Part shown: piece after piece, positions 1-10,552 of the stretch | How the letters are laid out: every line of letters starts with the position of its first letter | Position numbering within the stretch: position 1 is the first letter of the stretch | Program-made: the position numbers and the translations under genes | Notes under the pieces: generated by a model | Told to the model about the DNA's origin: nothing | Seen by the model: the letters and a program-made list of their open reading frames with translations, nothing else | The model's database searches: none | Source: Chara braunii | Taxonomy: Eukaryota; Streptophyta; Charophyceae; Charales; Characeae | Direction of reading: 5' to 3' | Assembly (NCBI GenBank): GCA_003427395.1 | Contig: BFEA01000850.1 | Span: 439,247-471,147, forward strand | Length of the DNA stretch: 31,901 nucleotides

Positions 1-1062
1 AACTGCATTCTGCTGTTGGTTGTGCCGAAGCAAAGACCGGTCATCATAATTGCACATCAGGTTACCGGTGAGAAATCTGTGGTTGGGGGCAGCATCATAA
101 GGTACGTTGCTCTCTTCCTTATTTACCCTCTTCATCTCTTCTTACCGTGAGGAAGTGAGTTCTGTCTTGAGAGTCCTCTCGATGTGAGGTGTCGCGAGCG
201 CTATACCTTGAGAGTCGACATTCTTCCTGGGCAGCAAGCTGGTGGGAGACGGGCGAAGCCTCTGAAGGGCCCTGGACGAAGCACTCGGTTCACGGTCACC
301 ATGCCAACCCGCTGGACTAGTACACGCATGCTTGGGCCGCAAGTCCTTGTTCTGCTGCTTGCGCAAATAGAGGTCAACTCGGGCATGGCAGCCTCTATGA
401 GACACTCACCAGACCGTCTATAAACATTTCTGGTTGGGGACTCGGATTGAATCTCGCCGTGATCGTCGTCCTGACTGCGACATTCAAAAATTCCTGAAGA
501 GATGGGGGCGCTCTTAATAATCCTCCTGATCAGCCAGATCAACCGGGTGTAAGGCTCGTCGGCGTACAAGGGTAAATAAGAGTGTTGTGGCTGCCTTGCT
601 CGACGATGACTTAAGGCACAGGGGTGGGACCGGATTGCACACCTTTAGGCACGCTGCTCAACCAAATGCTCAGGGACGTTGACACAAAGTGACTACTCGA
701 GAGGGATACAAGGGGGGGGGGGGATTCCGGTAACTGTTCGCAGTGGCAACCAACAGACAATCTGCCATCAAGCATACATCTCCAACAGGAGATGTTATTT
801 TCTGTTTTGATTATCTAGTTGTTACCGACTTGCTGACAACTGACAGACAGCTACAGATAGACTAGACCTTTGCGGTATTGCAATCTGTTCCAGGGTAATC
901 TAAAAATAGATGTAATATATCCTGTAGGACCTGACATTAGTTGTAATTATATCACCTAACTGTTTTGTCCCATCCGACCGAAAGTTGTGTTTCATAATCG
1001 GTTGTGTGTCAAGCAAAGGTAGGATTCAGTTTGGGTTCTAGTTTAGATCACACACACTGTAG
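1..1062 (+). other. Non-coding leader of the gypsy element or unrelated flank
   Basis: No coding region is supportable here. A run of G lies near 711-723. The stretch precedes the gypsy gag frame, so it may be its 5' untranslated leader. The sequence that starts the 3' LTR at 6702 does not recur here, so I cannot place a 5' LTR or a primer-binding site. If the element is complete, its 5' LTR lies upstream of the window. Confidence 0.4.
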
Positions 1063-2998
1063 CTCACGAGTGATACAAGCACAAGTGAGGAGGAGCTACT
1101 AGTGGACGACCGTAGGACTACTCGCGGGACTGCCCGCAGTCGACCCTTGACATTCCTGGAGTTAGGTCCAGGAGACGAGAGAAGATTGAGGAGAGAGGCT
1201 AGAGAGAGGGCAATGGCAAGGAAAGCGAGGGCAGCTGAGGACAGTGCTAGAGCTAGAATTACAGCTAGCCTCAGTACAGCCATGGCTACCTCATCTATGA
1301 CGCAATCCTCTACACAGCCCACTTCGTCAGGAGTCAGTCAGAGTGGTACTCAGCCAGCCACTAGTCAGATTGGTCATGTGCGAGTCAGCCAATCTCCTAT
1401 CACGTCGGAGGACTTGGAAATCCGGCAAGCAGAAGAACTTAAGGATGAGCTTCAGCGGCAGATGGACGAAGTAGTAGAAAGGAGAAGAAAAGTTATGCAA
1501 CGAAAAGCTAGACTAGAGAGTAGATTGTGGGAGTTAGGCAGACTGGAAAGACTAGATGAGGCAACATTAGACCCTGTTGTTCGTGCTGCGAGGCGCCTTA
1601 CTCTCAGTGGCGGAAGCGCAAAGCGTTTAATAGGAATTGTTGGCTGATTTGGTAGCAGGCCAGAAACAAATTCTGGCTGAACTTCGGGGCATTCGCCCGA
1701 CGGCGAGGACGCCACAGTTTATTGTAGTTCCCCTTGTAGGTGCGGGTTTATCATCGATGCCGCAACGCACAGGTCAAACTTTCTCTCCTATGTTTGGCAT
1801 GCCCTCCCCAGGTGGTTTAGGTGCAACTAGTGGTCCGGTTCATTCAGTCTCAGCCGTACCATCTACAACAGTGGTCACTACAGTCCCACTGTCCAGCCAG
1901 GCTCAAGTTAGTATGCAACAGCCTGTTTCAGTGGCTATGCAGCCGCTGCAGCAAGCACCTGGGCCCATGCAGTCGATGTAGTGGATGCCCAAGATACCTC
2001 TAATGAGTCCCAAGCCTTTCTCTAGAGACAAGAAGAAGGAGGAAGACTTGGACACCTGGGTGAGGACTGTGCCTACTTATGTGAGGCACAAACTCACAAG
2101 GCCAGAACAAGAAGTTGTGGTGGCTGCCTCCTTTTTAGAAGGATCAGCAGCCCGCTGGTTGAATGGCTTGGTGCAGCAACAGGGCTACGGTCAGGATTTC
2201 GATGCCTGGGCTCAGTCTCAGACATTGGAACAGTTCGTACGGTCCGTCTACAACAGGTGGAATGACCCGCAAGGGGCTCAAAAGGCCACGGATGCTATCA
2301 ACAACCTTTGTTCCCATAGGTTCAAGGATGTTAGAGAGCTTACAGACACCGTACAACGCCTTCTCATGGTACCTCGTGTGCGTTTTGACCCGCAGGTTCT
2401 CCTAACGGATTACCTAAGGTGCCTACCTACAGAGGTAAGGACCAAGCTGGTTGATGAGGCCTATATCGACCAGCACACTTTTGCTTCTTTTAGTAAGAAA
2501 GCACTGGACATAGAGGCAAAGCTAGGATCTGCGCATAAGGCATCCAATGATGGTAGGAAGAGACTGCCCCAAGATTGGAAGAAAAAGGGTCAGTTAATGT
2601 TCGTTGACCACGATGGTCAAACGACGGAGATTGACGACTACTCAGATCTTGGGGAGTTCACAGAGCACGATGGGGATGGTGAGACTTCAGATGGTGGAGT
2701 CGTGGCACCCATCAAAGAAATTGCTAGGGGGACCGGGGAGAAGAAGGTAGTACGGTCCACGGGTTAGGGCGACCAAGGAACACCCGCATGGGTGTAGATT
2801 GGTTTAGAATACGAGGTGTGGCGTGACCGCGTTGCTAGGGGTACATGCATGAACTGTGGCAACTTTGGCCACACGTCCTGGACTTGCTGCGGCAAGAAAG
2901 TCACAACGAAGGTAGCCTCACCAACGGTGGTGGGCTTACCTTTGAACCTCAGGAGTGCTTCTGCGAGCAGCTCACAGGGAAACACCTCGGGCCAGTAG
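1063..2998 (+). pseudogene. Gypsy gag (capsid and zinc knuckle), broken
   Basis: The N-terminal part (1063-1647) is Arg/Glu-rich and probably coiled coil (a segment with ELKDELQRQMDEVVERRRK). No ATG start is visible in that frame after the stop at 1060, so the start codon may be lost. The frame then changes near 1637-1647 and a Gln/Pro/Ser/Val-rich linker follows to a TAG at 1979. The same frame continues as a retrotransposon gag domain at about 2000-2520, with FLEGSAARWLNGL and a conserved Trp/Arg pattern typical of capsid. After TAG codons at 2765 and 2795 it reaches a CCHC knuckle, CMNCGNFGHTSWTC, at about 2848-2889. Gag packages element RNA into particles. The zinc-knuckle frame stops at 2998 while pol continues in another frame. 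Some stops could be C-to-T changes of Gln codons, but this is not demonstrable from one copy. Confidence 0.85.
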
Positions 2999-4818
2999 GA
3001 GTGTTAGCCGCTCTTACTCGCGCTGAAGTGGTAGTGTTGCCTTCCCCACTTCAGGCGTTGGCCTACGCTAGTGACCCACATATCGCCCGGCAGACACATA
3101 CAGACCCACCGACGCTCTGTTCGAAAGATGTGTCTGAGGCCCTAGAAGAGTTAGAGACTGAGTGGTCAGGGAAGGACCCCATGGACTTTTGGGCGATGAT
3201 CAGTAGAGGTCCAAAGGGTGAACATTTCGTGGTAGAAGTAGATCTAAGTGGCCGCAAGATTGCCGCCTTCGCAGACACAGGCTCTACACAAAATTTCATC
3301 AGTCGTGCTTGTGTGGATAGACTGCGCTTAGGGGACCAAGTACAGCAGCTTAGCAGAGCTGTAGCTTTTACGCTAGCCAACAAGCACCAAATGATAGTAA
3401 AAGACTATGTCAAAGACGTAGCCTGTTCCTTCTCCTATGGAGGAGGGGAAGTGATCCACAAGATCTCCTTCTTGGTTAGCGACGAACTTCCTTTTGATAT
3501 GCTCCTTGGTATGTACTACCTCGAGGCCGCGAAACAGCAGTTGGACTGGAATAGAAAGGTATTGATTCACAAGTTGCCCAACGGTAGATCTATTAAATTG
3601 CAAAAGTTCAAAGCTAGCAGTCTAATAGACAACTACGGGTGCATGTGTGCATCATCTTTCTATAACTATTATAAACAGAATCGCGAGAAAGGCATGTATC
3701 TAGTTTTTGTCTCTGAGAAAGGGGAGGCCGTAAAATCACCCCCAGAGATAGAAAAAGTCATCGCTCAATATTCAGACCTTTTTGAGGAGCCCACAGGCGT
3801 GGTGGAAAGGGAGGTGGTCCTTGTAATAGAGGTTGTCCCAGGTAGTAAGGTGCCTAGAGGACGAATCTATAGGATGTCTCCTGCGGAGTTCGATGAGCTT
3901 CGCCGCCAGCTCAAGGAGCTCACAGAGAAGGGATGGATACGACCTAGTACCTCCCCTTACGGTGCGCCAGTCTTATTTGTTCCTAAGAAGGGAGGTCCAT
4001 TAAGGATGTGCATTGACTATAGGGGCCTCAATGCCATCACCGTTAAGAACGCGGAGCCCCTACCCCGCATTGACGACCTCTTGGATAGAGTGCAGGGATG
4101 TCGATACTTCACAAAGATAGATCTGAAGTCCGGATACCATCAAATTGCCGTTAGGCCGGAGGACCAACACAAAACCGCATTTCAGACCAGGTACGGTTTG
4201 TACGAGTTTGTGGTGATGCCTTTTGGCCTATGCAATGCGCCTGGTACGTTCCAGCACGCGATGAATAGGATCTTTCATGACTACTTGGACAAGTTTATCG
4301 TCGTGTACCTCGACGATATTCTCATCTTCAGTAGGACTGTAGAGGAGCACCTTGAGCACTTGAAAATAGTGCTAGGTCTCCTAAGACAGCACCAGTACAA
4401 GGTAAACTTGGATAAATGCGAGTTTGGTCGCACCAAGATCTTGTACTTGGGTCATGAAATTTCAGCAGATGGATTGAGGCCGGAAGATGCGAATGTGGCC
4501 AGCATGCGTGACTGGCCCAGACCTCAAACTGTTACTGAGGTCAGATCGTTTTTGGGGATGACGGGCTACTATCGTCCGTTTGTGAAAAACTATAGTACTA
4601 TAGATTCCTCATTGACAGATCTAACTCGACTTGATACCCAATGGGAGTGGACTGAAGAGTGTGAGGCAAGCTTCAAGCAATTGAAGTATGCTCTAACACA
4701 CTATGAAGTTGTCAAACTTCCCGATCCTGACAAGCCGTTTGTCGTGACAACAGACGCCAACCAATATGGCATTGGCGCTGTCCTTGCCAAAGTTGAGACC
4801 GATCGAGTATATGAGTAA
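2999..4818 (+). pseudogene. Gypsy pol part 1: protease, RT and start of RNase H
   Basis: An open frame runs to the stop at 4818, overlapping the gag knuckle at its 5' side. The retropepsin motif is AFADTGSTQNFI with the Asp codon at 3274. RT motifs follow in order: LRMCIDYRGLN (about 4000), TKIDLKSGYHQI with the catalytic Asp at 4120, VVMPFGLCNAPGTFQ (about 4210), and VVYLDDILIFS with the Asp pair at 4312-4317. The thumb/connection has LGMTGYYRPFVKNYS. The first RNase H Asp is in VTTDANQYGIGAVLA (about 4745). The frame is then lost near 4795 by a small indel; the RNase H sequence resumes in another frame with LRPIEYMSKK. All RT catalytic residues are intact, so loss of function is due to the stops and frame breaks, not active-site mutation. 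Confidence 0.93.
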
Positions 4819-6025
4819 GAAGATACCTTCCAAGAAGCTAGCTGCGTCCAGTTATGAAAGAGAGCTCTACGCCCTATATAGAGCGCTAGTTCATTGGCGA
4901 CATTACCTCCTAGGGAGATTTTTCTATGTGAGGTCTGACCATGAGACTCTGCGCTGGATTAAGACGCAGCCCGTGTTGTCTAACGCACTCAAGAGATGGA
5001 TTCAAGTGATAGATATGTATGACTATCAACTTGATCCTATCAAAGGTCCGTACAACAAAGTGGCAGATGCGCTGTCAAGAAGGGCAGACTATCTAGGCGC
5101 GGCAGACTATCTAGGCGCACTAGTAACAGAATTCGGCATATCTAATGATCTTACTCAATCGTTGGTGGAAGCCTATCAGGGAGTTACAGTTATGTCAGAG
5201 ATCCTTCGTAGATTCCAAGCAAAGGACAAGAAGACTTTGGACAAATTTACCATGGTAGATGGCTTGCTGTTCCTTGAAAAGGCAGGGTTTAAAAGACTAT
5301 GTGTCCCGGATAGTGAGTCTTTGCGTAGTTTATTTTTAGGAGAATGTCATGATGATGTAGGTCATTTTGGTTACAGTAAGACATCAGCAAACTTAGTGCA
5401 AAAGTTTTGGTGGCCTTCTATGATGAAGGATGCAAAACTGTATGTCGAGACTTGTCAGGTTTGTCAAAGAGACAAACCCAGGACTCAGGCTCCGCTTGGG
5501 GTGATCAAGCCCTTGCCGATCCCTGAAGGTCCAGGTCAGAGTGTCTCCATGGATTTTATGGACACTCTTGTGACCATCAAAACCGGCAAACGACACATAT
5601 TCGTCATAGTAGATCGCTTTACTAAGTATGCCAGACTTATCGCTATGCCGGAGACAGCAAAGACAGATCACGTCATCAAACTGTTTATGGATAACTGGGT
5701 AAGGTATTTCGGTCTACCTACGTCAATCGTAAGCGACAGGGATGTAAGATTTACCAGCGAACTGTGGCAGTCTATAGCTGAACAGATGGGAACCAAACTC
5801 CAGATGACATCAGGGAATCATCCTGAGTCAAATGGACAGGCAGAACAGATGAACCGAGTGGTACAGCAGTTGCTGTGGCACTACATCAAGCCAAGTCAGG
5901 ATGACTGGGGCGAGAAGTTACCTCTCGTCGCCAGCCTGTATAATAACGCAGTGCACAGTGCTACCGGAATGACTCCCAACCAACTGCATCTTGGTTGGAA
6001 GCCTAGAACTGCCTTGGACTTCTAA
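4796..6025 (+). pseudogene. Gypsy pol part 2: RNase H C-terminus and integrase
   Basis: This continues pol after the frame break. RNase H residues are the Glu of SSYERELYALYRAL, the Asp of VRSDHETLRWI and the Asp of YNKVADALSRR, completing the acidic set. Next comes an H2C2 integrase zinc finger (about 5340-5465; CHDDVGHFG then CQVCQRDKP), then the DDE core: Asp at 5552 (SMDFMD), Asp at 5735 (VSDRDV) and Glu at 5843 (NGQAEQMNR), with 35 residues between the last two as in retroviral-type integrases. An 18-bp tandem duplication at about 5087-5122 repeats ADYLGA twice between RNase H and integrase. The frame ends at TAA 6023-6025, but homologous sequence continues in the same frame. Confidence 0.93.
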
Positions 6026-6661
6026 CTACCGGAAAGAGAATCCACTGCAGCACCTGGCAGCATAGAGTTTGCTGTTAAGTATGAACAGATGCTGTAGCAA
6101 GCCGTAGAGCACATTAGAAAAGCTCAAGATGCAATGATAGCATATGAGAATAAGCATAGACGGCCTTCTAATTTCCAGGTAGGTGACAGAGTTTGGGTAA
6201 AAGCATCTGAACTTGGTCNGGAGCTAGGCATCTCTAGAAAATTGATGCCACAATTCTTCGGTCCGTGGGAGGTCCTAGATGTGATAGGAGATCAACCGGA
6301 TGGGCCATCCTATGTGATTCGCATCCCACCCCATCTACGCACCTACCCTGTATTCCATGCTTCAATGGTGGCACCTTTCGCTGCTACTGAGCAGTTTCCT
6401 TCCAGGAGATCAATGCTGCCCCCAACCATGGATGGCGAAGTGGACATCGACCAGATTGTCGAGCATCGAGTGATGCCTGTTCCACGACCATCAGGCAAAG
6501 GGCGCCCTCCTAAACCACGGATACAATACCGGGTGAGTTTCAGACATCACCTGGATCCTAAAGAAGATCGCTGGTTCACATGGGAGGAACTCATGAGAAC
6601 AGCGCCTCAAGTGATTGCAGGCTATGAAAGAGAACGAAAAGGGAAGATGCCTGCAGAATAA
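6026..6661 (+). pseudogene. Gypsy pol part 3: integrase C-terminus and chromodomain-like tail
   Basis: This is in the same frame as the integrase, separated from it by TAA (6023) and interrupted by TAG at 6095-6097. From 6134 it is open to TAA 6659-6661. It contains the integrase C-terminal motif NFQVGDRVWVKA, the GPWEVLDVIG and YPVFHASMVAPF segments typical of Ty3/gypsy integrase tails, and a final YRVSFRHHLDPKEDRWFTWE stretch. That stretch fits a divergent chromodomain: the Tyr and Trp positions are kept. Chromodomains of chromoviruses bias integration to modified histones. One residue is undetermined because of the N at 6219. Confidence 0.85.
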
Positions 6662-6701
6662 GAGACTTCTCAGAGGACTCACGAAGTTAAGGAGGAGGGA
6701 A

Positions 6702-7745
6702 TGCGAGGATCAGTGTCCTCGGTAGGCCTACTGGACCCTGTCTGCAGCCTTACCTGCCCTAAGTGAAGGCGGAGGTGCCCGCCCTAAGTGAAGGCGGGCC
6801 TGGCTTTTTGCAAGAGGCCCTCGACTGTCAATTTCATATTTGGGGTCCAGGCAGTTGCGACGCGCCAGTTGGTTGAAAGAAACACAGGCCGAGTACCGAA
6901 GACATTTCCACGGCCTACCGGGCCTTTCCAAAGAATGCAGGCCCTGGGCGTGATTCGCAGCCTCATACAGAGACAGTTGGGCGCCCAACCGAACGAGGCC
7001 CAGCAGCCTAGTAGCTGCTGCATCCAGACAGCATCCTAGGGCCTTCCGGAAGCTGCTGGGCCCAGGCCAGCCCAGCCAGGCTGCGAGAGCTGGCCAGGTC
7101 TTTTCCATAAAGGAAAGAGCTCTGGCCAGGCAGCCTCATTCAGGCACTCGCATGCTGGCGGCAGCGCTGCTAGAGCAGATGCTCGTGGGCTGCTGCTAGC
7201 ACTGGGAGGCGAGGTGCAGCACGTGCGGTCGTGCAGAGGAGGAGGGCGCTGCTAAGGGCAGCGCCATAGCCCAGCCACCATAGCTGGTGGGCTTGGACTA
7301 CAGTGAAGAGCAGGGGTGGTCTTCGGGTGACAGAGAGGACAGGTGTGGGTGAAGTCAGGGGATAGGTGAAGGATGATGATGATGATGATGATGTGAGGGC
7401 ACGTACCTTGTATTGGCGATGGTCTGCATGGGCGGCATCTTCAAGTACTTCGGGCTGCTGCTGATGTCAACAGTTGCATTGTCTTTTTGTAGTCTGTAGT
7501 AGCTGTGTAGGAGTAGGCTGGGAGCTGAGCGCCAAGTGTGAGTGTAAGGGAACTGGATTCGCGTGTTGAGGGAGAGAGTGTGCTCTCCACGGACATTGGT
7601 TTTCAGTGCTACGAAACTCCATTGGTGTATTATTGGTGCAATGCTGCTATCTGGACACGGTGTGACTATTTGACTTGAAATGTGATGGTGTGATCTGGGA
7701 TTGTCATCTCGCTGTTGCTTATTTTCCTTGCACATCATAGAGAAC
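6702..7745 (+). mobile_element. Probable 3' LTR of the gypsy element (right end not defined)
   Basis: The LTR should begin with TGCGAGGATC at 6702, straight after the polypurine tract. A short tandem duplication (core CCCTAAGTGAAGGCGG) lies at 6758-6797 and a (GAT)n run at about 7372-7393. Without the 5' LTR for comparison the right end cannot be fixed; the stretch to about 7745 is assigned only because it directly follows the tract and shows no other element. No coding region is supported in it. Confidence 0.5.
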
Positions 7746-7803
7746 TCACAAAAAAAAATTCAGAAAAAAAAACTTATTTTTAGGCCCCGAAATTTGTTTT
7801 GGC

Positions 7804-7893
7804 GGGGGCCGAACCTGGAGGTGTTCGGCCCCCGAACGGGACCCCGAACGCCCGAACGTTCGGGGGCCAGCCCGGGGCCCCCCGAACGTTCGG
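7804..7893. repeat. GC-rich palindrome cluster around CGAACGTTCG
   Basis: An 11-bp perfect inverted repeat (GGGGGCCGAAC 7804-7814, GTTCGGCCCCC 7823-7833) with an 8-base loop is followed by two further palindromes, CCCGAACGTTCGGG (7851-7864) and CCGAACGTTCGG (7882-7893). The block is far more GC-rich than the A/T-rich flanks. It may be the core of a small dispersed repeat; its function is unknown. Confidence 0.6.
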
Positions 7894-8544
7894 TCAGGTA
7901 ACCCTGTAGATCATAAATATATAATAAAAATTTAGTAAAGATGTGGTCATAATGCGGCTAGATCATGGCACAACCACCGTACCCAACCAGAGATTCAATT
8001 TTTTTTTTTTTTTTTAATTCTTTTTGTACGAAGAAAAGGCCCACAGGCTTGAAATCTTATCACCAAACAATTGGGATTCATCTGGAAGCCGTTTGCAAAA
8101 GAACAAGAGAACTTCATCCCTAAAGTGGCCTGGGAGATGCTGTGTCTCCCAAGAACAGAAGGGGGAGTCCGACTGGGAATGCGAGACCCGTCAAAGCAAA
8201 ATGAGGCAATGCTGGTGCAATGGATCATGAGCGCCTGTTTCGAAGAGCCAGTCCCTGACTGGGTGCACTTAGCAGAGAAGATTGTAGCAGACCAATGGAA
8301 CCTGCTGAGGACGGGAGATGTATGGACCTGCGTCTTCCTTCACTCTTACCGAAAAAGGAAAGTTAAGTCGCTGCTGTGGGCAACACTGATTCAGGCTTGG
8401 AGGAAACTGCGGCCAGACGTATGGGTGGAGCCGGTCACAAAAGCACAAATCCTCGCACAACCAATCTTTGAGAACCCGAGGATACGAGGAGAGGATGACC
8501 AGTGGCTGGGTGCAGAACCCCAAAGCGTGGGAAGGGGGTGGATG

Positions 8545-8691
8545 GAATGTTGCAGGCGCATTGGTCAAACCGAAAGGCATAACCACGGACTCGTAGTAAC
8601 CATACCTGGTTCCGAACGTCGTCTTGAGTTGATCCTCAGGAGCCACCTCGATCTGGTGGTACCTTGACTTGAGATTAATCTTGTTGAAGAG
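8545..8691 (-). pseudogene. 147-bp antisense Ty3/gypsy RT fragment inserted in the LINE
   Basis: The minus strand encodes the RT stretch with [14 protein letters not shown], then KTTFGTRYG and [14 protein letters not shown], which is the motif A to motif B region of a gypsy RT. It is distinct in sequence from the gypsy copy at 4111-4250. GGATG flanks it on both sides (8540-8544 and 8692-8696). Removing the fragment and one GGATG joins the LINE reading frame as [10 protein letters not shown]. So it is a true insertion into the LINE. It has no LTR and no other part of the element. Confidence 0.85.
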
Positions 8692-9263
8692 GGATGCGGA
8701 GAATTAGAGATATTTGGCATGCTTTCTTAGAAGATTGTCGAACAGTGGAAGCGGTTAAGGAGAGCCTGAGACAAATGAGGCAGTTGGAAGAGAATCTGGC
8801 AAGTTTCATCAACGCTTACCCCAATAGAATGTAAGAAACTGTTACTTGCCCCAGATTCGGTAGACCCAGCGGGAACTCGGTACATCCAAGAGACACAGAA
8901 TGAACAGAACCTGGGGCGGCTACTTGAAATCCAACCAGATGGGAAGAGAATCTTTCAGGGTTGGGAAATGTCTAAGTGAAGCCAACGCATTACAGAAACA
9001 ATGGAAGGCAGTCGACTGCTCGGCTCTGCTTTGTCCCAAGAAAGGGTGATCACACACAGCAGGATCGAGCCCAAGAGTTCTATTCGCGGGAGGGAATCCC
9101 ATTTCCATGATGACGACAGACCCAGGAATGTGGGAATGTGGCGAGCACAGTGCAGAGGAGGAGCGAACGTAAGTCTGTTAAAACACTACACAACAGATTG
9201 GATACAAAATGGTTACATACTGCAGAAGCATCCAGAGAATGTTAGCCCGAACCAGGTGCATGC

Positions 9264-9313
9264 AACTACTGAATTTGTTAAAAAAAAAAAAAAAAACAGA
9301 AACTACTGGATTT
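9264..9313 (+). repeat. Poly(A) insertion with target-site duplication inside the LINE
   Basis: A 17-base A run (9280-9296) lies between near-identical direct repeats, AACTACTGAATTT (9264-9276) and AACTACTGGATTT (9301-9313), 12 of 13 matching. Both repeats encode the same LINE residues (LLN/LLD before LDPDQK), so the LINE originally had one copy. This is what an extremely 5'-truncated retroposition event, leaving little more than its tail, would look like. A slippage expansion would not duplicate the flank. Confidence 0.65.
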
Positions 9314-9877
9314 AGATCCAGATCAAAAAATTGCAGAGGCATTCAACTTGGAGGAATGTTGGGAGCAGCTAAAGCTGATCCCCACTTGCCAGAGGCAGGC
9401 AGGCATCTGATGAGGGGGGGACTGCCATCAATGGCGACAGACAACTCCGTCGGCAGTGTGGTTAACGGAGCATGGCGTGACCGTGGACTTGACATGCACC
9501 AGGTGTGAATGGGCTTTCGAGTCAACAGGGGTTGCACCATCAGTGGTTGGACTGCCGGACGTCGGGCAGAATATGGAAATGGTGGGAGAAATTCTGGGAG
9601 GAAAAAATGTACCTGGGGGCTCGTTCCCATGGATGAAGGCATGGACCTTACTACAAGGAGTCCATGAGAGAGAGGTAGAGGATCTCAACAGGACGGGGCT
9701 ATGTGGGCCCAAGGGGGGCGAGCGGTAGGATGTGCTGCAGTGAATTTGCAGGAAAGAAATGCCACGGTTCAGCGCAAAGGAATGGACAAACACGCAGATG
9801 AGAAGGACATTCACTCAACAATTGAGACGGCCTGACTTCCTTTTCTTGCGGACTGGAGAAGAAAAGTCAGCAAGGCT

Positions 9878-9951
9878 GTCCTTAGGGACAACCGTTAAAA
9901 TTGGAATGATACAGAGAAGATTAGCATGGCCAAAAAAAAAAAAAAAAAAAA
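9878..9951 (+). pseudogene. Tailed U6 snRNA retropseudogene (5' half plus poly(A))
   Basis: From 9878 the sequence matches the 5' part of U6 spliceosomal RNA: the 5' stem-loop GTCC-TTAG-GGAC, then AAAATTGGAATGATACAGAG and the invariant ACAGAGA box through AAGATTAGCATGGCC (to 9931). It then goes directly into 20 A residues (9932-9951), so the 3' half of U6 (internal stem-loop and U-tail) is missing. Imperfect 11-bp direct repeats flank it: GTCAGCAAGGC at 9866-9876 and GTTAGTAAGGC at 9952-9962 (9 of 11 identical). This is the structure of a tailed snRNA retropseudogene made by LINE machinery. It cannot be a working U6 gene. Confidence 0.9.
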
Positions 9952-10185
9952 GTTAGTAAGGCAAGGAACAAAGGAGCAGGGGGATCAAACGGTTGGTAGA
10001 CACATGGTGAGAATAGGGTGGCAAGATGACTAAGAAAGAATGGCATTAGGTTTGCAAAAGAGTAGAGTAAGGTCGAATGGATGGATGAAGGAAGGACCAG
10101 AGCACTCTGTCGGCCGGCAGGTCTTGGAATCAGTCGCTGGAGACAGGGAGAGGGAATGTAGGCGGTGGGAGTGCTGGCAGGATAA

Positions 10186-10283
10186 ACCTGTGTCTTACCG
10201 CACTTTTGGAAAAGAATAGAGTAAGGTCGAAACTAGACGGCACATTAGGATACAGAAGAAAAGTAGTGCGGTAAGACACAGGT
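10186..10283. repeat. 19-bp perfect inverted repeat (hairpin), 60-base loop
   Basis: ACCTGTGTCTTACCGCACT at 10186-10204 pairs perfectly with its complement at 10265-10283. A short motif (AATAGAGTAAGGTCGA, in the loop) also occurs with one change near 10061. The hairpin lies in the LINE 3' region and could be a small foldback insertion or a secondary structure of the LINE RNA. Confidence 0.7.
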
Positions 10284-10552
10284 GGAAGAGATGGAGCTAG
10301 GAGGGTGGGGTGGGGCTTTTGTTGCTTTGTTCAGCTTAAACTTTTGTTCTTTTGGATTTTTGGCATTGCTGGCCCTGGAGGCAATCGTAGTTGTATGGCT
10401 CAGAGTGGGAATATCAGGACAAATGTCCCTGGGACCAAAACTGTTCCTAGTTTCAAGTACCCCCCTGAAGCCTAAGCTAAGCTGGCTGATGCTGTCAGTA
10501 AGTTCATCGGGGTTGAATTGTGAGGATCCCCGGCCTTGTTGAAATGATTTTT

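Larger units (their letters stand above)
1063..6701 (+). mobile_element. Ty3/gypsy LTR retrotransposon internal region, decayed
   Basis: The order gag, zinc knuckle, aspartic protease, reverse transcriptase, RNase H, integrase and chromodomain-like tail is that of Ty3/gypsy (Metaviridae-type) elements. It ends in a purine tract (AAGGAGGAGGGA, 6689-6700) directly before a TG at 6702, as expected for a plus-strand primer followed by a 3' LTR. At least five in-frame stops (1979, 2765, 2795, 6023, 6095) and three frame changes (near 1640, 2990 and 4795) show that the copy is dead, although every enzymatic motif can still be read. One base at 6219 is an N in the assembly. The 5' LTR is not visible. 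Confidence 0.93.
8059..9730 (+). pseudogene. LINE ORF2 C-terminal region, broken
   Basis: Segments of LINE post-RT protein can be read in turn: AWEMLCLPRTEGGVRLGMRD (the conserved W..lc.P..eGG.. motif after the RT palm), then [13 protein letters not shown] and [10 protein letters not shown]. After the 147-bp insertion the sequence picks up as [14 protein letters not shown], and further on as LDPDQKIAEAFNLEECWEQL. Last comes a zf-RVT-like C..C motif CTRCEW (9494) followed, in a shifted frame, by HHQWLDC and WKWWEKFW. ORF2 supplies reverse transcription and target cutting in LINEs; only the region after the RT remains. Multiple frame changes and stops make it non-functional. Assignment rests on motif order; exact family is not resolved. 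Confidence 0.75.

Noticed and set aside
1-1062. 5' LTR of the gypsy element
   Set aside because: The start of the 3' LTR (TGCGAGGATC) and its interior do not recur here, so there is no evidence for an LTR in this segment.
9878-9951. Functional U6 snRNA gene
   Set aside because: Only the 5' half is present, it ends in poly(A) not a T-run, and flanking direct repeats show retroposition.
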